Source: Prochilodus magdalenae (taxonomy: Eukaryota > Chordata > Actinopteri > Characiformes > Prochilodontidae). Taken from it: 64,000 bases of DNA. How positions within the stretch are numbered: the stretch's first letter is position 1; each line of letters begins with the position of its first letter. Location of the stretch: contig JAMWET010001943.1 of NCBI GenBank assembly GCA_024036415.1, positions 271,001-335,000 of the forward strand, in the 5' to 3' direction. The translations under genes were made by a program, and so were the position numbers. Positions 10,067 to 22,399 of this stretch are shown in pieces. The notes under the pieces are model-generated. The model ran no database searches and was not told the DNA's origin. It saw nothing but the letters and a program-made list of their open reading frames with translations.

Positions 10067-12985
10067 ATGGCGGACGAGGCTCTCTTTCAGTTCCTTCATA
10101 ATGAAGTGATCCAGTATGTGAACAGTGCAGAAAGCGGAGAGACTGTAAGACCAAAATAACATTGTTTGTTTATCGTGTAACTTGGGTTAGTTTTTTGTTC
10201 CTCAGCTTTATGTTCGAATTTTCCCGTTCCACCTTAAACGGTGCAGCATTTGCCTGTAACAAGTTACATTTAAGGTGGAATGGGGAAACTCAAACAAGCA
10301 GCTGACGAATACTTGTGCTTCTTTAACCTGGTAGAGCTTGACAGTCTACTCGATTCCTTTCTGTATGAAACCTCATTTGTTTTTGTTGTACTCGTGTAAA
10401 AGCAGTGTTCTTACCTGGTTCTGTGTCCAGGAAAACGGGCGGTGCGTTTCCAAGCTGGAGAACATGGGATTCCGTGTGGGACAAGGACTCATTGAAAGGT
10501 AGGTATTCCCAACTATGTCCCCAGTCTGTAAATACTTTCCCTCCTACTGTAACATCAAAGTCTGCTGGTAATGTACTGGCATGCTGATCAGCAGTGCTCA
10601 TTATCTCGCACTGATACTGTTGTACTGGGTAATGCAGACCAGTTAGACATCACTTGTAACCAGTATGATTAAGCCTTGTCAGTCCAGACAGACACTGGTC
10701 ACTGGCTTGTCTTCCAGTCCTTTCTTCTGAATGAGTTTAGTGCCTCTGTTTAATTTTCCTTGTAAGCTTATACTGCTTGTCTCCCGGTTAAGACTGACTT
10801 CCCTTTTTGAGTCTTGGTTCCTCTCTGTGTTTCTTCCTCTTGCTCTTAGGCCTTGTTCAGACTGCCAGCCAAAATCCAGTTTCTGGCATCTTCATATTCC
10901 ATGCAGACTATTTGTTGAGAGTCTGGACAGTGAAAAGAAATTGCATGAATTTTTGCAAATTGGATCCAAACCACATTTGGAGTTGTTCTAAAATTCCAAT
11001 TGGATTTTTGCAGATGTGTCTTCGTCTGGAGGTTCAAAAGAAGTTTCTGGCAGAGTGGCATTTGTATCAGTTACAACCTAACAAATCATGATGAGTGATG
11101 GAAATGCCTGGACACAAAAATCCAATCTGATTGCTTAACAGTGTGAACAGTCGTCTCAAAAGTTTTAACAGCAGTCTGAACTTGGCCATAGAGAGTTTTC
11201 CTGCCACTGTCATCTGCGGACTGCTCATCAGAAGTCTGTATCCGCAGGAATCCTTTTGAACTCTGCTCAGTCCCTGTCTTTTTATTCCCTGCCTGCAAAT
11301 TATTTACTTGATCTTAGTGTACTGTTCTTATTGTCTGTAATCTTAGTTGGACCTTTTTTTCCTGCATATTTATTTGGTTATTTTGCACATTCCTTTCCAC
11401 ATATTTTTAAGTATTTTTTTTCTACATATTTAAATAGTCTGATTTTGTTTGATTTGTTTAAGTTTTGTTAAAAACATTTCATTATTAACTGTTTCAATCA
11501 TTATTTAACTTGATTTCTGCATTGCAAATGAGGGTTTTTTTCATTGTTGTTCCTAGGCAAAATAATAAAGATGATTAAATGATACTTTGGTTTGTGTAAA
11601 TCTGAAGGCAAGTACTGTGGTTTTCATAGGTTCACAAAAGACACTGCGCGTTTTAAGGATGAGCTTGACGTCATGAAATTTATCTGCAAAGATTTCTGGA
11701 CCTGTGTATTTAAGAAGCAGATTGATAACCTGAGAACGAACCATCAGGTAGGTGTAGTTTAGTTGTTTTAATCCTCTGTGTTAATCACATTGTGAAGATG
11801 TCTTTACAGCAGTAAAAAAATTGACATAAAAATGGGCCATTTTCCTACATTTTCGTGTGCTTTATGTTTTTGCCTGAGGTCCAATTATTAAATCTAGGTG
11901 CTTTTATGTAGTCATAAATTATTATTTGACCCTCTGCGAACCTCTTTTTCAATACAGAGAAATGTATTATATAATAGCTCGGTTCTAATTGGATTGCCGT
12001 GTGCTTCATTCAGTAAGCAGTTTGGGCACTTATAACTAAACACACTTACTGCCAAGATCAATTAGGTTTTAAACGAAGATGCATATTATTGTATGTGCCA
12101 TGTGCTATCTAATGTTTCTGTATGTTGTTTAGGGTATTTATGTCCTACAAGATAACAAGTTCCGGTTGCTGACCCAACTGTCTTCTGGTAAACAGTATTT
12201 GGATCATGCCCCAAAGGTACATGTGTATGCTTTCCATTAAGACTAGATGTCGTCTGGCCATAGTCTGCGTCTGGATGTGTAGTATTCTCATAGTTTTCTT
12301 TTCGGAGAATTGTAGAGTTATTATACAGGGGAAAAAACGACACTAATACGTTTAGTAGTGACTGACAGATTATCTTCATTGCTTCCTCGTCCGCAGTATT
12401 TGGCGTTCACCTGCGGCCTGGTGAGAGGAGGGCTGTCTAATCTCGGTGTGAAGAGTATTGTCACTGCGGAAGTGTCGGTCATGCCAGCTTGTAAGGACAT
12501 CTGTTCTTGCCACACTTTACGGCAGTGGTCATCAACTCTTCTCCTGGGCGTCTATGGTCTTTCCAGGGATACTCAATATGGGCAAAAAATCCCACTGTGA
12601 CTAAAATATTGTGATTGCATTACGCTTAGTAACCTAAATCAAACCATCTCAGTTCATGTCTTCGGCCAAATGAAGTATTCTATTTTTCTGTAATCATAAG
12701 ATGGTTTACCCAGTATATTGCCCAAATTATACTTTGTATAATACCATTTCCTTCAGAAGTTGCTTTGAGTAAACAGCAGCATTTGTCTACAGCATCTTTA
12801 GAAGGTCTTGATCAGCTAGATCTTGTTTAGCTAGATTAAACTTTAAGTCTTGAACTAAACTCTCCAGGAAAATGGTTGACGATCACTGTCATTAAACTTC
12901 TCTTATGGGTTTAGGTACTGTAAGCATGCTCACTGTTCTCCTTCTCTCCACAGGTAAATTCCAGGTCATGATCCAGAAAATGTAA
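10067..12985 (+). CDS. trappc6b: TRAPP complex subunit 6B-like, complete, six exons
   Basis: This is a Bet3-fold subunit of the TRAPP tethering complex, which acts in ER-Golgi vesicle transport as a Rab1 exchange factor. Coding exons: 10067-10144, 10431-10498, 11630-11747, 12133-12216, 12397-12490 and 12954-12985; all have GT/AG borders, phases agree, and the 474 nt encode 157 aa. The protein starts [14 protein letters not shown] and contains [67 protein letters not shown] and the end [13 protein letters not shown]. These segments are nearly identical to TRAPPC6B as I remember it and clearly closer to it than to TRAPPC6A. Family length is about 158 aa, so the model is full length. A MITE lies in intron 2. 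Fish can carry a second copy named trappc6bl, and this could be that paralogue. Confidence 0.92.
10215..10291. repeat. Short foldback (hairpin) repeat in TRAPPC6B-type intron 1
   Basis: The left arm TTTTCCCGTTCCACCTTAAA (about 10219-10238) is mirrored by TTTAAGGTGGAATGGGGAAA (about 10269-10288), with a ~30-nt loop. The arms pair with only a couple of mismatches. It looks like a miniature foldback element. Confidence 0.65.
10847..11190 (+). mobile_element. MITE-like element, copy 2, in TRAPPC6B-type intron 2
   Basis: It starts TAGGCCTTGTTCAGACTGCC and ends with the inverted form CAGTCTGAACTTGGCCATA. Termini match those of the 6391-6792 element. There is no coding capacity; the small frames in it are incidental. 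Confidence 0.7.
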
Positions 12986-13025
12986 AACACTGTAAATAAG
13001 CACATGGTTCTCACTAATATATATA

Positions 13026-13834
13026 TACACAGGTATGAAAATATGTATTTGATACACTGCTGATTTTTCAAGTTTTCCCACCTTCAAAGAATGGAGAGGT
13101 CTGTCATTTGTATCATATGTACACTTCTAACTATGAGAGACAGAATCTAAAAAAAAAAGAAAGTCACATGTATGATTTTTAAATAATTAATTTGCATTTT
13201 ATTGCAAGAATTGAGTGTTTGATCACCAACCAGCAAAAATTCTGGCCCTCCCAGACCTGTTAGTTTTTTTTTAAGAAGCCCTCCTATTCTGCACTCATTA
13301 ACTGTATTAATTGCACCTGTATTTGTGTAAAAGACACCTGTCCACACACTTAATCACACTCCAACCTCGCCACCATGGCCAAGACCAAAGAGCTGTCTAA
13401 GGACACCAGGGGCAAAACTGTAGACCTGGCTGGGATGGGCTATAGGACAATAGGCAAGGTTAGACAATAGGCAATAGGTTGGTGCAATTATTAGAAAATG
13501 GAAGAAACACAAGATGACTGTCAGTCTTCTTCTTCTGGGGCTCCATGCAAGATCCCGCCTCGTGGGTTGAGGATGATTCTGAGAAAGGTCAGGAATCGGC
13601 CCAGAACTACACGGGAGGACCTGGTCCATGACCTGAAGAGAGCTGGGACCACAGTCTCAAAGAGGACCATTAGTAACACACTACACCGTCACTGTTTAAA
13701 ATCCTGCAGGGCACGCAAGGTCCCCCTGCTCACGCCAGCACATGTCCTGGCCCGTTTGAATTTTACCAGTGACCATCTGGATGATCCAGAGGAGAGCCGG
13801 AGCCTACCCCAGCTCTCATTGAACAGACGACCAG
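13026..13834 (+). mobile_element. 5' half of a Tc1-like transposon (transposase pseudogene)
   Basis: A non-coding leader at 13026-13372 precedes an ATG at 13374 that reads [18 protein letters not shown], the standard N-terminus of fish Tc1-like transposases. A deletion and stop follow near 13460. The frame resumes from about 13498 with [40 protein letters not shown] and HLDDPEES, which covers the paired DNA-binding domains. Sequence then breaks off before the first catalytic Asp region, where an unrelated repeat begins. The right terminal repeat is absent. It lies just downstream of the TRAPPC6B-type stop codon. Confidence 0.85.
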
Positions 13835-14365
13835 AAACACCCTGGACATCACAGGCCATGACAGGGCACACACACTTCCACCTAGAGGCACTTTAGCCTG
13901 CATGCATGTCTTTGGACTGTGAGAGTAAACACACTCTGACTGGGAGAACAGGAACTTTTTTGCGGTGCAGTAAAAGCATTACCCAATGTGCCACTTCCAC
14001 TTCTCCTGAAAATACAATCCAACTCACAATAGAGCATTATTTAATGTTAGTTTGATTTTCACAGCTTCATGTAAATTAGACAGTAGCTTAATGGGTGGTC
14101 ATTAGACATGTAGGACAAAGATGTGCAATGTGTATGTTACTAGAATATACAATTCCATATGAATACAGTCAAACAAAGGAAAAACAGGACAGTGCATGTT
14201 TTTGTTTGGTTCTGTCTTAAAGGGCAATTCCACCTTGTTTTTTTTTTTTTATAATTTTTTATTATTATAATTCTGTATTTTTCTTTATTAACTCATTTTT
14301 AACCGACTTGTCTTACTGGGTCAGGCAGGAAACTGCACCCTGCACTGGCCACCAGTCCATTGCAG
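13835..14365. repeat. Fragments of a dispersed fish repeat
   Basis: The text 'catgcatgtctttggactgtgagagtaaac' (about 13900-13930) and 'ggccaccagtccattgcag' (about 14349-14367) match pieces seen at 45670-45870 and, reversed, 49764-49835. These are very common in fish genomes. Class not assigned. Confidence 0.5.
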
Positions 14366-14399
14366 AGCTTGCCATGTAGCAGTTATAATATAAAGCAAG

Positions 14400-15300
14400 T
14401 CTTCAAATGGCTCATTTGACTCATTTGTCTTTATAATGGGTTTGATGGGGGCCCAGGTGTCCCAATGTCTCACAAGTGCAAACATAGCCATTTAATTTAC
14501 TATCCAACGCCACCATTGACCCTGAGTCGGTTTACATAACACTGATGATGGTAAAATAAAGGTCGGTCTGAAGAAAAGGGGACTATTTTACCTTTTTTGT
14601 CTGCTCTGCAGCTATCCTTCACACGTATCCCTCCACCGTGAATTAATTACTAATGGTGTAAAATGTGCCATGGTCCAAAACTTTACAACAACAAGTCCAC
14701 AATACTGCACAGTCTCAGACATCAGCCTGTGTATTCATAACCATTTCATGTAATAACTTTCTCTGAAGGAGCTTTTAAAGAGCTTTCTGATGTCTGGTTC
14801 CTATCACCACCACTGTGAGAGTCAAACAGTTTATCTAGCATAAAGGATTTCTCACCAAAACACTGAATTACTTTGCTGACATGGTAATTTTTAGTTATGC
14901 AGAAATTTTGAACACTGTAGTTATATACATCTGTTACATATAACGGATATGTGTTTATTAGTAACTTCCTGTTGCTCAAATATATAACAATGGCAAACCC
15001 AACTGAACGTTATTGTTGACAGCAGTTAGAATGGAGGTGAGATTATTGACAGCAGAAATCTTTACTGGATGTAATAATTAAATATTGGATTTTATGCTGT
15101 AAATAATCTAGTGTTTATTAATACAGTTACACTGGCACAGTGGCATGTAGAGTGGATGTAGAATTTCTTACAACTAATGTAATTTATTAGTTCTAAAATG
15201 AATTTACTGTATAATTTACTGTATAATGAATATTACTGTATAACTGTAACAGTCCTGATAGAAGAACAAGCAAAGGCCAGAAGCAAGGCGTGCTTTGAGT
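14400..15300. repeat. Dispersed 'GTCTGGTTCCCATCACCACC' family fragment and AT-rich DNA
   Basis: Around 14760-14825 the text 'ctctgaaggagcttttaaagag ... tgtctggttcctatcaccaccactg' parallels segments at 36430-36485, 48215-48285, 57430-57490 and 58365-58425. No gene was recognised in the surrounding sequence. Confidence 0.5.
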
Positions 15301-15534
15301 CCTGTTATGCTGTTCAGTAGCACTGGACGGTAATGTGCTGGTCAACAGTAAAACCAGTGTATGTTGTGTTTGGAGGCTGGTATGCTGGTCAGCAACACTG
15401 GAAGTTAATATGCCAATGTTGTGTTTAAAGGCTCTTGTGATGGGCACCAGCAAAACCAGTGTAAGTTGTGCTTTGAGTGTTTTTCCACCCTCACATGTCT
15501 GTACATTAACCTTGTGGTTCTTTTCTTTGTATGA

Positions 15535-15625
15535 CAAATTTATTTTTTGTGAAGCTGCTTTGAGACAACGTTGGTTGTAAAAAGCGCTATATAAATAAAT
15601 ATTGATTGATGATTGATTGATTGAC
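15535..15625 (+). repeat. Retroelement-like 3' tail ending in (GATT)n
   Basis: The text 'gctgctttgagacaacgttggttgtaaaaagcgctatataaataaat' followed by repeated ATTGATTG units is a familiar fish interspersed-repeat tail and is the reverse of the motif at 5945 and 51968. Confidence 0.6.
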
Positions 15626-15854
15626 TGGTATGCTGGTCAACATATATGACCATGCTGTGCTATGGCAGCCGATACCAGCTATATAAGCTGGTCTGTTTTG
15701 GACTTTTCAGCAGGCAGTAAAGTAATAATTTTGCTAATTTTGATGCTGTTTTTTTGTGAATCCGTGCTTATTTAACGCCTATCAGGATTATTTATATAAT
15801 TCAAATAAACCCGTTAAGCTTTAAATTAAATGCCCAGTGCATAAAAACGGGCGG

Positions 15855-15980
15855 TCACGTGACACAGCAGCGCCTCCTACGTCAAACTTACTGCAACCAA
15901 TGGGTGACCGAGCTCTTTCTGATCAGCCCTGTGATTGGCCGGTTTGTAAACGCAACACCAACGGCGCTGATATTCAAACG
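15855..15980 (+). promoter_or_regulatory. tpx2: tpx2 promoter: E-box, two CCAAT boxes and CHR-like element
   Basis: Visible sites are a TCACGTGA palindrome at 15855-15862, CCAAT at 15897-15901, an inverted CCAAT (ATTGG) at 15934-15938, and TTCAAA at 15973-15978, which is TTTGAA (a CHR core) on the other strand. The spacing of about 35 bp between successive sites fits the NF-Y plus CHR architecture known for G2/M genes bound by DREAM/B-MYB-MuvB, a group that includes mammalian TPX2. Function here is inferred from site order and spacing. Confidence 0.6.
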
Positions 15981-15989
15981 TTCGCTTGG

Positions 15990-16114
15990 CATTCGCTTGA
16001 GTTGTTTCCCTCGGACTCGCTGCAGGAGACGAAATATTTTGCTTTTTAAAGCTTTTTAATATATTTTATTACCTTCATTTTTCTGTCTGGAGGGGAAGAA
16101 GTCAGCTTTGAAGG
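15990..16114 (+). other. tpx2: tpx2 5' untranslated exon (approximate)
   Basis: A donor-like GTATGT at 16115 follows 'gctttgaagg', and the next exon begins after ttgcag at 16397. The transcription start just after the CHR-like element is an estimate; the exon contains no used ATG. Confidence 0.4.
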
Positions 16115-16415
16115 GTATGTGGAACCGAGAATGTTGTTTAGCTATTGGTATTTAGGTTTGTTATTAGCTGCTTAGTGCGACTAACGTTAGGCTATCGCTT
16201 CCTTTCTGCAGTTAGCTAACGTTAGCATTAGCTCTTTCGCTGGTTGTGAGTTTCGGGTGTTTTTGTGTTAGTAGTGACTTTAAAATTGAGAATTTTTTTA
16301 GGCTTCTAATATGTTGGCTTGCTAAACAAACTATTTTTATTTGAATATGAACCCGGGCTTGTTGGCTGAGGTGGCTAATTTTGGGTGGGTTTGCAGGAGC
16401 TTCAGGCAGTTGAAG

Positions 16416-19400
16416 ATGGATGTGCAGCAGCAAGGCGACTCTGCTGATATTTATGCTTACGACGCCCCGTCTCATGTGATGGTGGATTTTGACTTGGATC
16501 CTGAAGATAACGCCGATCAGTGGTTTGGTAAGCTCTATTAACAGTTTCAGTTACGTCTGCTTGTGGTTATTTGTTTTTAATCGGTTTAATATAAGTCGCT
16601 GCACGTATACACAGGCCTGACGGGGCTGCGTTAGCCTGCAGTCATGTCTTTGTCCTGTGTTTTTAATAGCTGATCAGAAATTATATAAATAAAGATCATC
16701 TCCGTCCAGCGAACCCCTTGTCTCCTGACTTCTGATACGTTCAGCAATATTACATTGTAGTCATCAATAAGCATTTGTTAGCAGCACACACATCTGATAT
16801 CCACATCATCCAATTAGTTGCATAATGAACATGAGCTAACTAATGTGTGCATGTGTATCCCCTGCCGTGACCTTTTTTTCCCCTTTAGATTTAATGGCTG
16901 CTCCTCAAAATGGTGAAGTGGAGCATCTCACAACTCCTTTGAGGGTGCCAAAACCTTTTAATGGTACACACAATGATCTACCAAAAGCTGTCGTTTCTCC
17001 TATGGTCAAAGATGAAACATCAGCCACAGGTGATTCATGTTGACTGTATACTGTAGTGCATAAACTTTGCTTTGTGGGTAATGCTAGGTTTGTGCTAGGT
17101 AGAATGTTCGGTTCCTTAATCTCACTAACTACCCTGGCAAGCCAACACTAGATATTCTTATTATAACCAACATGGATTGTGGGGCAAAAGAAGGTCTTAT
17201 GTTTGCTGTTTGTGACCAGGCTAGTCTACGTTTGCCTGCTTTGTTAAATTCAATGGGATGCGGAGAGGCAAAGTTGCAAGTGGACATGTACTGTTACTCT
17301 TGTCTGCTTGATTATGCCATTGCCAAGACAATGACTGATGTGAGAGGAAAAGGCTGAGAACTTTTTTGTTAGATAAAACAGATTCTGACATTTTCTAGGG
17401 GCACAAATTTCGCAGTGGAGACAAAAGGCAATGGACTATTGTAGTACTCAGCTTATTGCATTGTTTTAAAAATCTGTAATGTCTTTTAGCTTAAGCATTA
17501 TAGTATCATCATGGGTGCTTGGGTGCTTCCCCTGTTGCTCATGTTTTATTTCAGACTCTGATCCTTGTCCAACCCTGGTCATCCTATTCACTCTTCAACA
17601 TTACTTTATTCCTATTTTTGTTTCTTCCTCCCAGATGCTCCAGGAGCCACAGCAGTAGAGCATCCCTCTAATATTGTGACATCATGGGGTAACAGCAAGC
17701 CAGCTGCAGTTCCTGGTCAGGTTCAGAGGAAGAATGTTCCAGCACAGCCACGCAGGTACAACCAACATGGCTGCCTTTTTAGTGGTGACTACTTGTACAT
17801 GTTTACATTTTGTCACAAGCACCCTTTAAATGCAGTAGGTTGAGCCATGCATCCATCGCTTTACTGCAGAGATAAGAGACTCCTTATTGAGCCCTTATGA
17901 GCGAGATGAAAATGGATCAGATCTGTAGCTCTTTCTGTTTACTGGCTTTAGCTTCATATTTGACCCCACAGCTGCATAATAGAACATGTGCAGTGAAAGA
18001 AACACATGAATTATGAAGCACAGTGTGGTTTTGTGTATTTAAGCATTTCGGTCCCTGTCTTTGTCCTTCATGGTATGTCACGTTCATGAATGCCTTTTCA
18101 CCAGGGTGTCAAAGCGTCCAGTGGTCAAAAATGAGCAACCTCGGGCTCCTTCCACACCACCTGTGAAAAAGAAGAGGAGGTAAGTCCACATCTGGGATAA
18201 ATATTCTATGAATAACTGAACTTTGGGCCTTTAGTCAGCAGTTCATCTTGCTACTTGCAGAGTTGTTCCAACCCCAAGAAGGACTGTTTTCCGTCACCCA
18301 CGGAGGTAAAAATAATGGTTGCTCTGTGTCAAGAGTCGGTGCACAGTGGTGATGTTACCTGATGGGCTGTCACTGGTGGCATGGCCTCTCACAGATTGAT
18401 ACCTGTGTGAGATTTGGAGCACTTGAACTATGTTCACATTAACAGCCTTATTGCTTGTTTCAGAGCTTCTTTGATTGTTAATGTTTTGGCCAGGCATATG
18501 TGTATCATTAATGTGAACACACTACTGCTCTGTAGGAACCCACATGTGCATGTTAGCCAGCTGCTTACTCACTTCTACATGAAATGATGCCTGCCACAAA
18601 ATGTGTCTGGGCAGTCGTTTTGGATGTGGTGTCAGGAGAGTGTATAAAAGACTGTCAAATGGGATCATGTCTTTTTATATGGCTCAGGGAGGAAATATTC
18701 TCTCTGGCTTACTTGATTTATGCCCCTTCAACTTTGAAATGTGAACTTGTGTGAATTCCTGCACCACCAAATGACTCCCTATCTTTTGGATGTCCTACAG
18801 GAGCTCCACAGGTCAGAGGCCAGCTCGTCGCAGTGCTGTTGCTGCCAGGAGCAGCATCAGGCTAAAGAACAAACCCCAAGTGGCCCCTGTTGCCACATCT
18901 GCGTCTACCTCCACTGCTAACCAGTAAGTGACCTTATTACGAAGAGTAACAATTTGTGGTTCTGTAGAATTGCTTGTTACGGCATTACTATGTCATTCAT
19001 TTTAACCAACAGGCAGAGGAGCACTGAGCAACAAGAGATGGAGCGCATTGAGGCTCTGCAAAAGGAGGTGGCTGAGCAGCGCAAGAGGAATGAGGCCAGC
19101 TACAAAGCAGCACTGGCGGGCAGTGAGTATACAGCCTCCTAGTCCTGAACATCTGCCAGACTTCATATCCTTAATATGACTACATTTGCAATTGCAGGAT
19201 TCTGTATCTGCTTGATACTGACTTTGTATCTGATATCTACTTAATTTTCTAGGTCATCTTCCAAAGAAGCAGGTGCTGTCCACTACCATTCCTAAAGAGT
19301 TTAACTTCCGCTCGGATAATAGGCTTAAAAACCACGCAGATGTTACTGAGGCTTCTTATAAAGAGACTGACTTTACTTCTCAACTGCGCAAACACCCCGC

Positions 19401-22120
19401 CTCTCCTGTGAGTTTCGGGGTTTTAACCGTTTAAGTAAATTTTCTGCATGTCCACAAGACGTTAATTACCAGTTATGACCTGCAAGCTTGTAGTAATCTT
19501 CCATTTCTGTTTTAGCTGAAGGCTCCTAAGGGCACCACAGTCCCAAAGCCCTTTAACCTCTCTGCTGGCAACAAGAGAAAGCTGGAGGAGACTGATTATG
19601 TGTCCATGGCCCAACAGATTGAACAGTTTCAGAAACGCACTCCAACCCGCTATCACCTCCGCAGCCGGCAGTGTCAGGAGAAAGGTAAGACCTTTGTTTG
19701 TTTGTTTTGTTTTGTTTGTTTGTTTGTTTGTGTTTCGATTGTGTTGACTTAATGTAGGGAAGTTGGTTTGAAAAATGCATTTACTGGATGTCATATTTAC
19801 TTGGAATTTAGGCCCATCGCCAGTGAAGACTGAGAAGCCTAAGGTCACTCATCCTCAGACCCCTCAGTTGCTGACTCGCCAGAGGAGCCGTCCTGCCGTG
19901 GTGAAGAGCACTGCAGAGATTGAGGCTGAAGAATTGGAAAAAATGCGACAGTATGTACCAGTGAATTGGTTTCCTTGCCTAAAATGGTTTTTCAGCAGCT
20001 TAAGGTTATCTTGTGAGCAATTTCATGCAGTAGCGAGCCGAAAAGTCTCTAGAAAACTGCAATATCTACCTCCAGGGTTTGTGTGAAAACAGTCCTGAAA
20101 CTTTATTTAGAACTGTATATTTTATGCACGAATAAGGTGGATTCACTGTTCTGGAAAATATTGACAACCTTAACTTTGTGGTTTTTTTTTTTTTTGTTTG
20201 TTTTTTTTCTCAAGGTTTAAATTTAAAGCCCTAGAACTTAACCGTAAGATGCTTGAAGGGGCTGTGGCTCCTAAGAAGCCAGCCCCTAAGGAAGCCACTC
20301 GTCCAGAGGGCTTTCAGCTGGAGGTTGAGAAACGTCTGCAAGAGCGCTATGCCAACAAAAAGCCAGACGAACATGAGGACCACACCTTCCATTCCAGACC
20401 CTTGCCAACTCGTATCCTGGAAGAGGTGGTGGTAAGAAACTTTTAAACTCTCAAGCATGACATCATTTCAAAGTGATGGAGATCTGTTGTAATATCTCTG
20501 TATAATGTGTTTTATTTAATTAGGGTGTTCCAGAGAAGAAAGTTATGAATCCTACTGTCCCTGAATCTCCAGCTTTTGCACTTAAAAACCGCATACGTGT
20601 GGAACGCAAGACGGAGGAGGTACAGTCTGACATGCATGTGTTTCCAGCTTCTGAATATCCTGGTAAATATGGAAGTGAGATTCTATGCTGTGTCTTAATT
20701 TCTACCCTTCTGTCAATGTGTGTGAGGACAGGTGAAACCACCAGCCCCACTGAAGGCGCTTCCTGTGCCGCACTACTTGCCTTTCCACCCCAAACCTGCT
20801 GTGAAGAACCATGTGGACGTGTGCCCTTTCTCATTTGAGCAGCGTGAACAGGAGCGCAAGGCACAGAAGAAAAGATTAGAAGAGTTGAAACACGAAGAGG
20901 TACAAAGTGAACCCTGGGGTTTAAAAAAAAAAAAAAAAAACTTGTTCTAAACAGTGTGCGGAGGAGGTTTATGTATATGAGGGAGAAAAAAAAGCATGTT
21001 CAGCCTAACCCCAGGTTACCCCTTTTCTCTTCGTATTTTCCAGGCACCAAAGTTCAAGGCTAGACCACTACCAGACTTCCATGAAGTGAATCTTCCAGAC
21101 AAGAAGGTTATTGAGCCCACCAAACCTGCTCCTTTCAAGTTGATGATAGATGAGCGTGGGGCTTCAAAAAGTGAACGCTGGGAGCAGATGGTAAGTTTTG
21201 AAGTTGGTTGAAATGTTGCCACCTAGGTTGGCTTAAGTCATTCTGAGTAGTAGATTTGGTCAGATATTGAGTCTTTTGCAATTAATAACTGTCTTAACCA
21301 TCCCCGCCGTTTGTTAATTAGGTAAAGGAGGAATTGAAACGGCAGACTGAAGCTGCGTGCTTCAAGGCACGACCCAATGCAGTCGTGCACAAGGAACCTT
21401 TTGTACCAAAGAAAGAAAATCGTTCCATCTTGGGTATGTTGGGTTTAACACCTGTAGTCGTGCACAAGGGCTTGCAGTTGACAGTTTCTTGTCTCTTCAC
21501 ACTGCTGTTGTCACTTTGTTTGTTTGGGTTTGTTAGCTGTGTTGGTTCATGTCAGGCTTGCTTGCACTGCTAATTCTCCACCTTTTTTCATTGTGCTTTC
21601 TTTCCATTTTTTTTTTTTTACTACTCTTGCTGGCTTCCTCCTACTTGATTTGGTCCATTTTTTAAAAAACAACCTTTTGGCACTTTCTCAAGCCAATACT
21701 ACTCATTCTGCAGTTCCTGAAGGCTTCCAGCTGTCAACAGAGCGACGGGCTAAAGAGCGGCTGGAATTTGAGAGGGCGCTGAAGGAGAAGGAGGCTCTGA
21801 GGGTGCAGATGGAGGAGCAGCAGGCCAGAGAACAAGAGGACCAAGAGAAGGAAGAAATTGTCAGACTAAGGCACGAGCAGGTAGGCCACAGAAAAGCCAC
21901 TTGCAACAAAGAATGGACTGTGTGATTTTAAAAATGCTCTGTTGAACATGTCTGAACGACTATCTTTGGTCTTTCTGGGTTTTAATTTGGGTATAATTCT
22001 TTTCTACAGGTGCACAAAGCCCAGCCTATCCGGCGCTACAAACCAGTTGAGCTGAAACACAGCGAAACCGCTCTCACAGTGCCCCAGTCACCTAATTTCT
22101 CTGATCGTTTCCGCATGTAA
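16416..22120 (+). CDS. tpx2: TPX2 microtubule nucleation factor, complete, 17 coding exons
   Basis: TPX2 is released from importin-alpha by RanGTP, binds and activates Aurora A, and promotes spindle microtubule nucleation. Coding exons: 16416-16527, 16889-17029, 17635-17755, 18105-18179, 18261-18305, 18801-18923, 19013-19122, 19253-19407, 19516-19684, 19812-19950, 20215-20431, 20524-20619, 20732-20899, 21044-21190, 21322-21433, 21714-21880, 22010-22120; total 2208 nt, 735 aa (human 747). Residues 13-37 (YAYDAPS ... DQWF) match the Aurora A-binding start. A KKKRR basic cluster lies near 145-150. Then come [80 protein letters not shown], a charged coiled coil near 650-699, and the end [15 protein letters not shown]. 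The N-terminal KEN motif of the human protein was not found in place, but KKEN occurs near residue 637. Confidence 0.96.
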
Positions 22121-22384
22121 AGACTCCTGGGCCTGAATTGTGTATATACTTTAAGTGTTTAGGTTTTTTTTTTTTATCTTTTTAAATATTGCAAGGCTGT
22201 AAAGTAATGCTTTTTTAATTGCATGCCTTAACCTTTATCCTCTGAGGCTATATATTCTGCTGGCAAACTCATTTGCTTGCATCTTTCCATTTGCTTTTTC
22301 ATTATGTAAACTGTTGTACCATATCTTTTTCACTCCTGATATAGCCTCATTTATTTTCCTGTCTCTTCTCTTTACCTTTTGCAT

Positions 22385-22390
22385 AATAAA
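22385..22390 (+). terminator. tpx2: tpx2 poly(A) signal AATAAA
   Basis: A canonical AATAAA lies about 265 bp after the tpx2 stop codon, in T-rich sequence suited to a 3' end. Confidence 0.6.
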
Positions 22391-22399
22391 TTTCTTTTT

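Noticed and set aside
13498..13896. 132-codon plus-strand frame as a host gene
   Set aside because: It reads as the N-terminal half of a Tc1-like transposase with an upstream stop and a truncated end.
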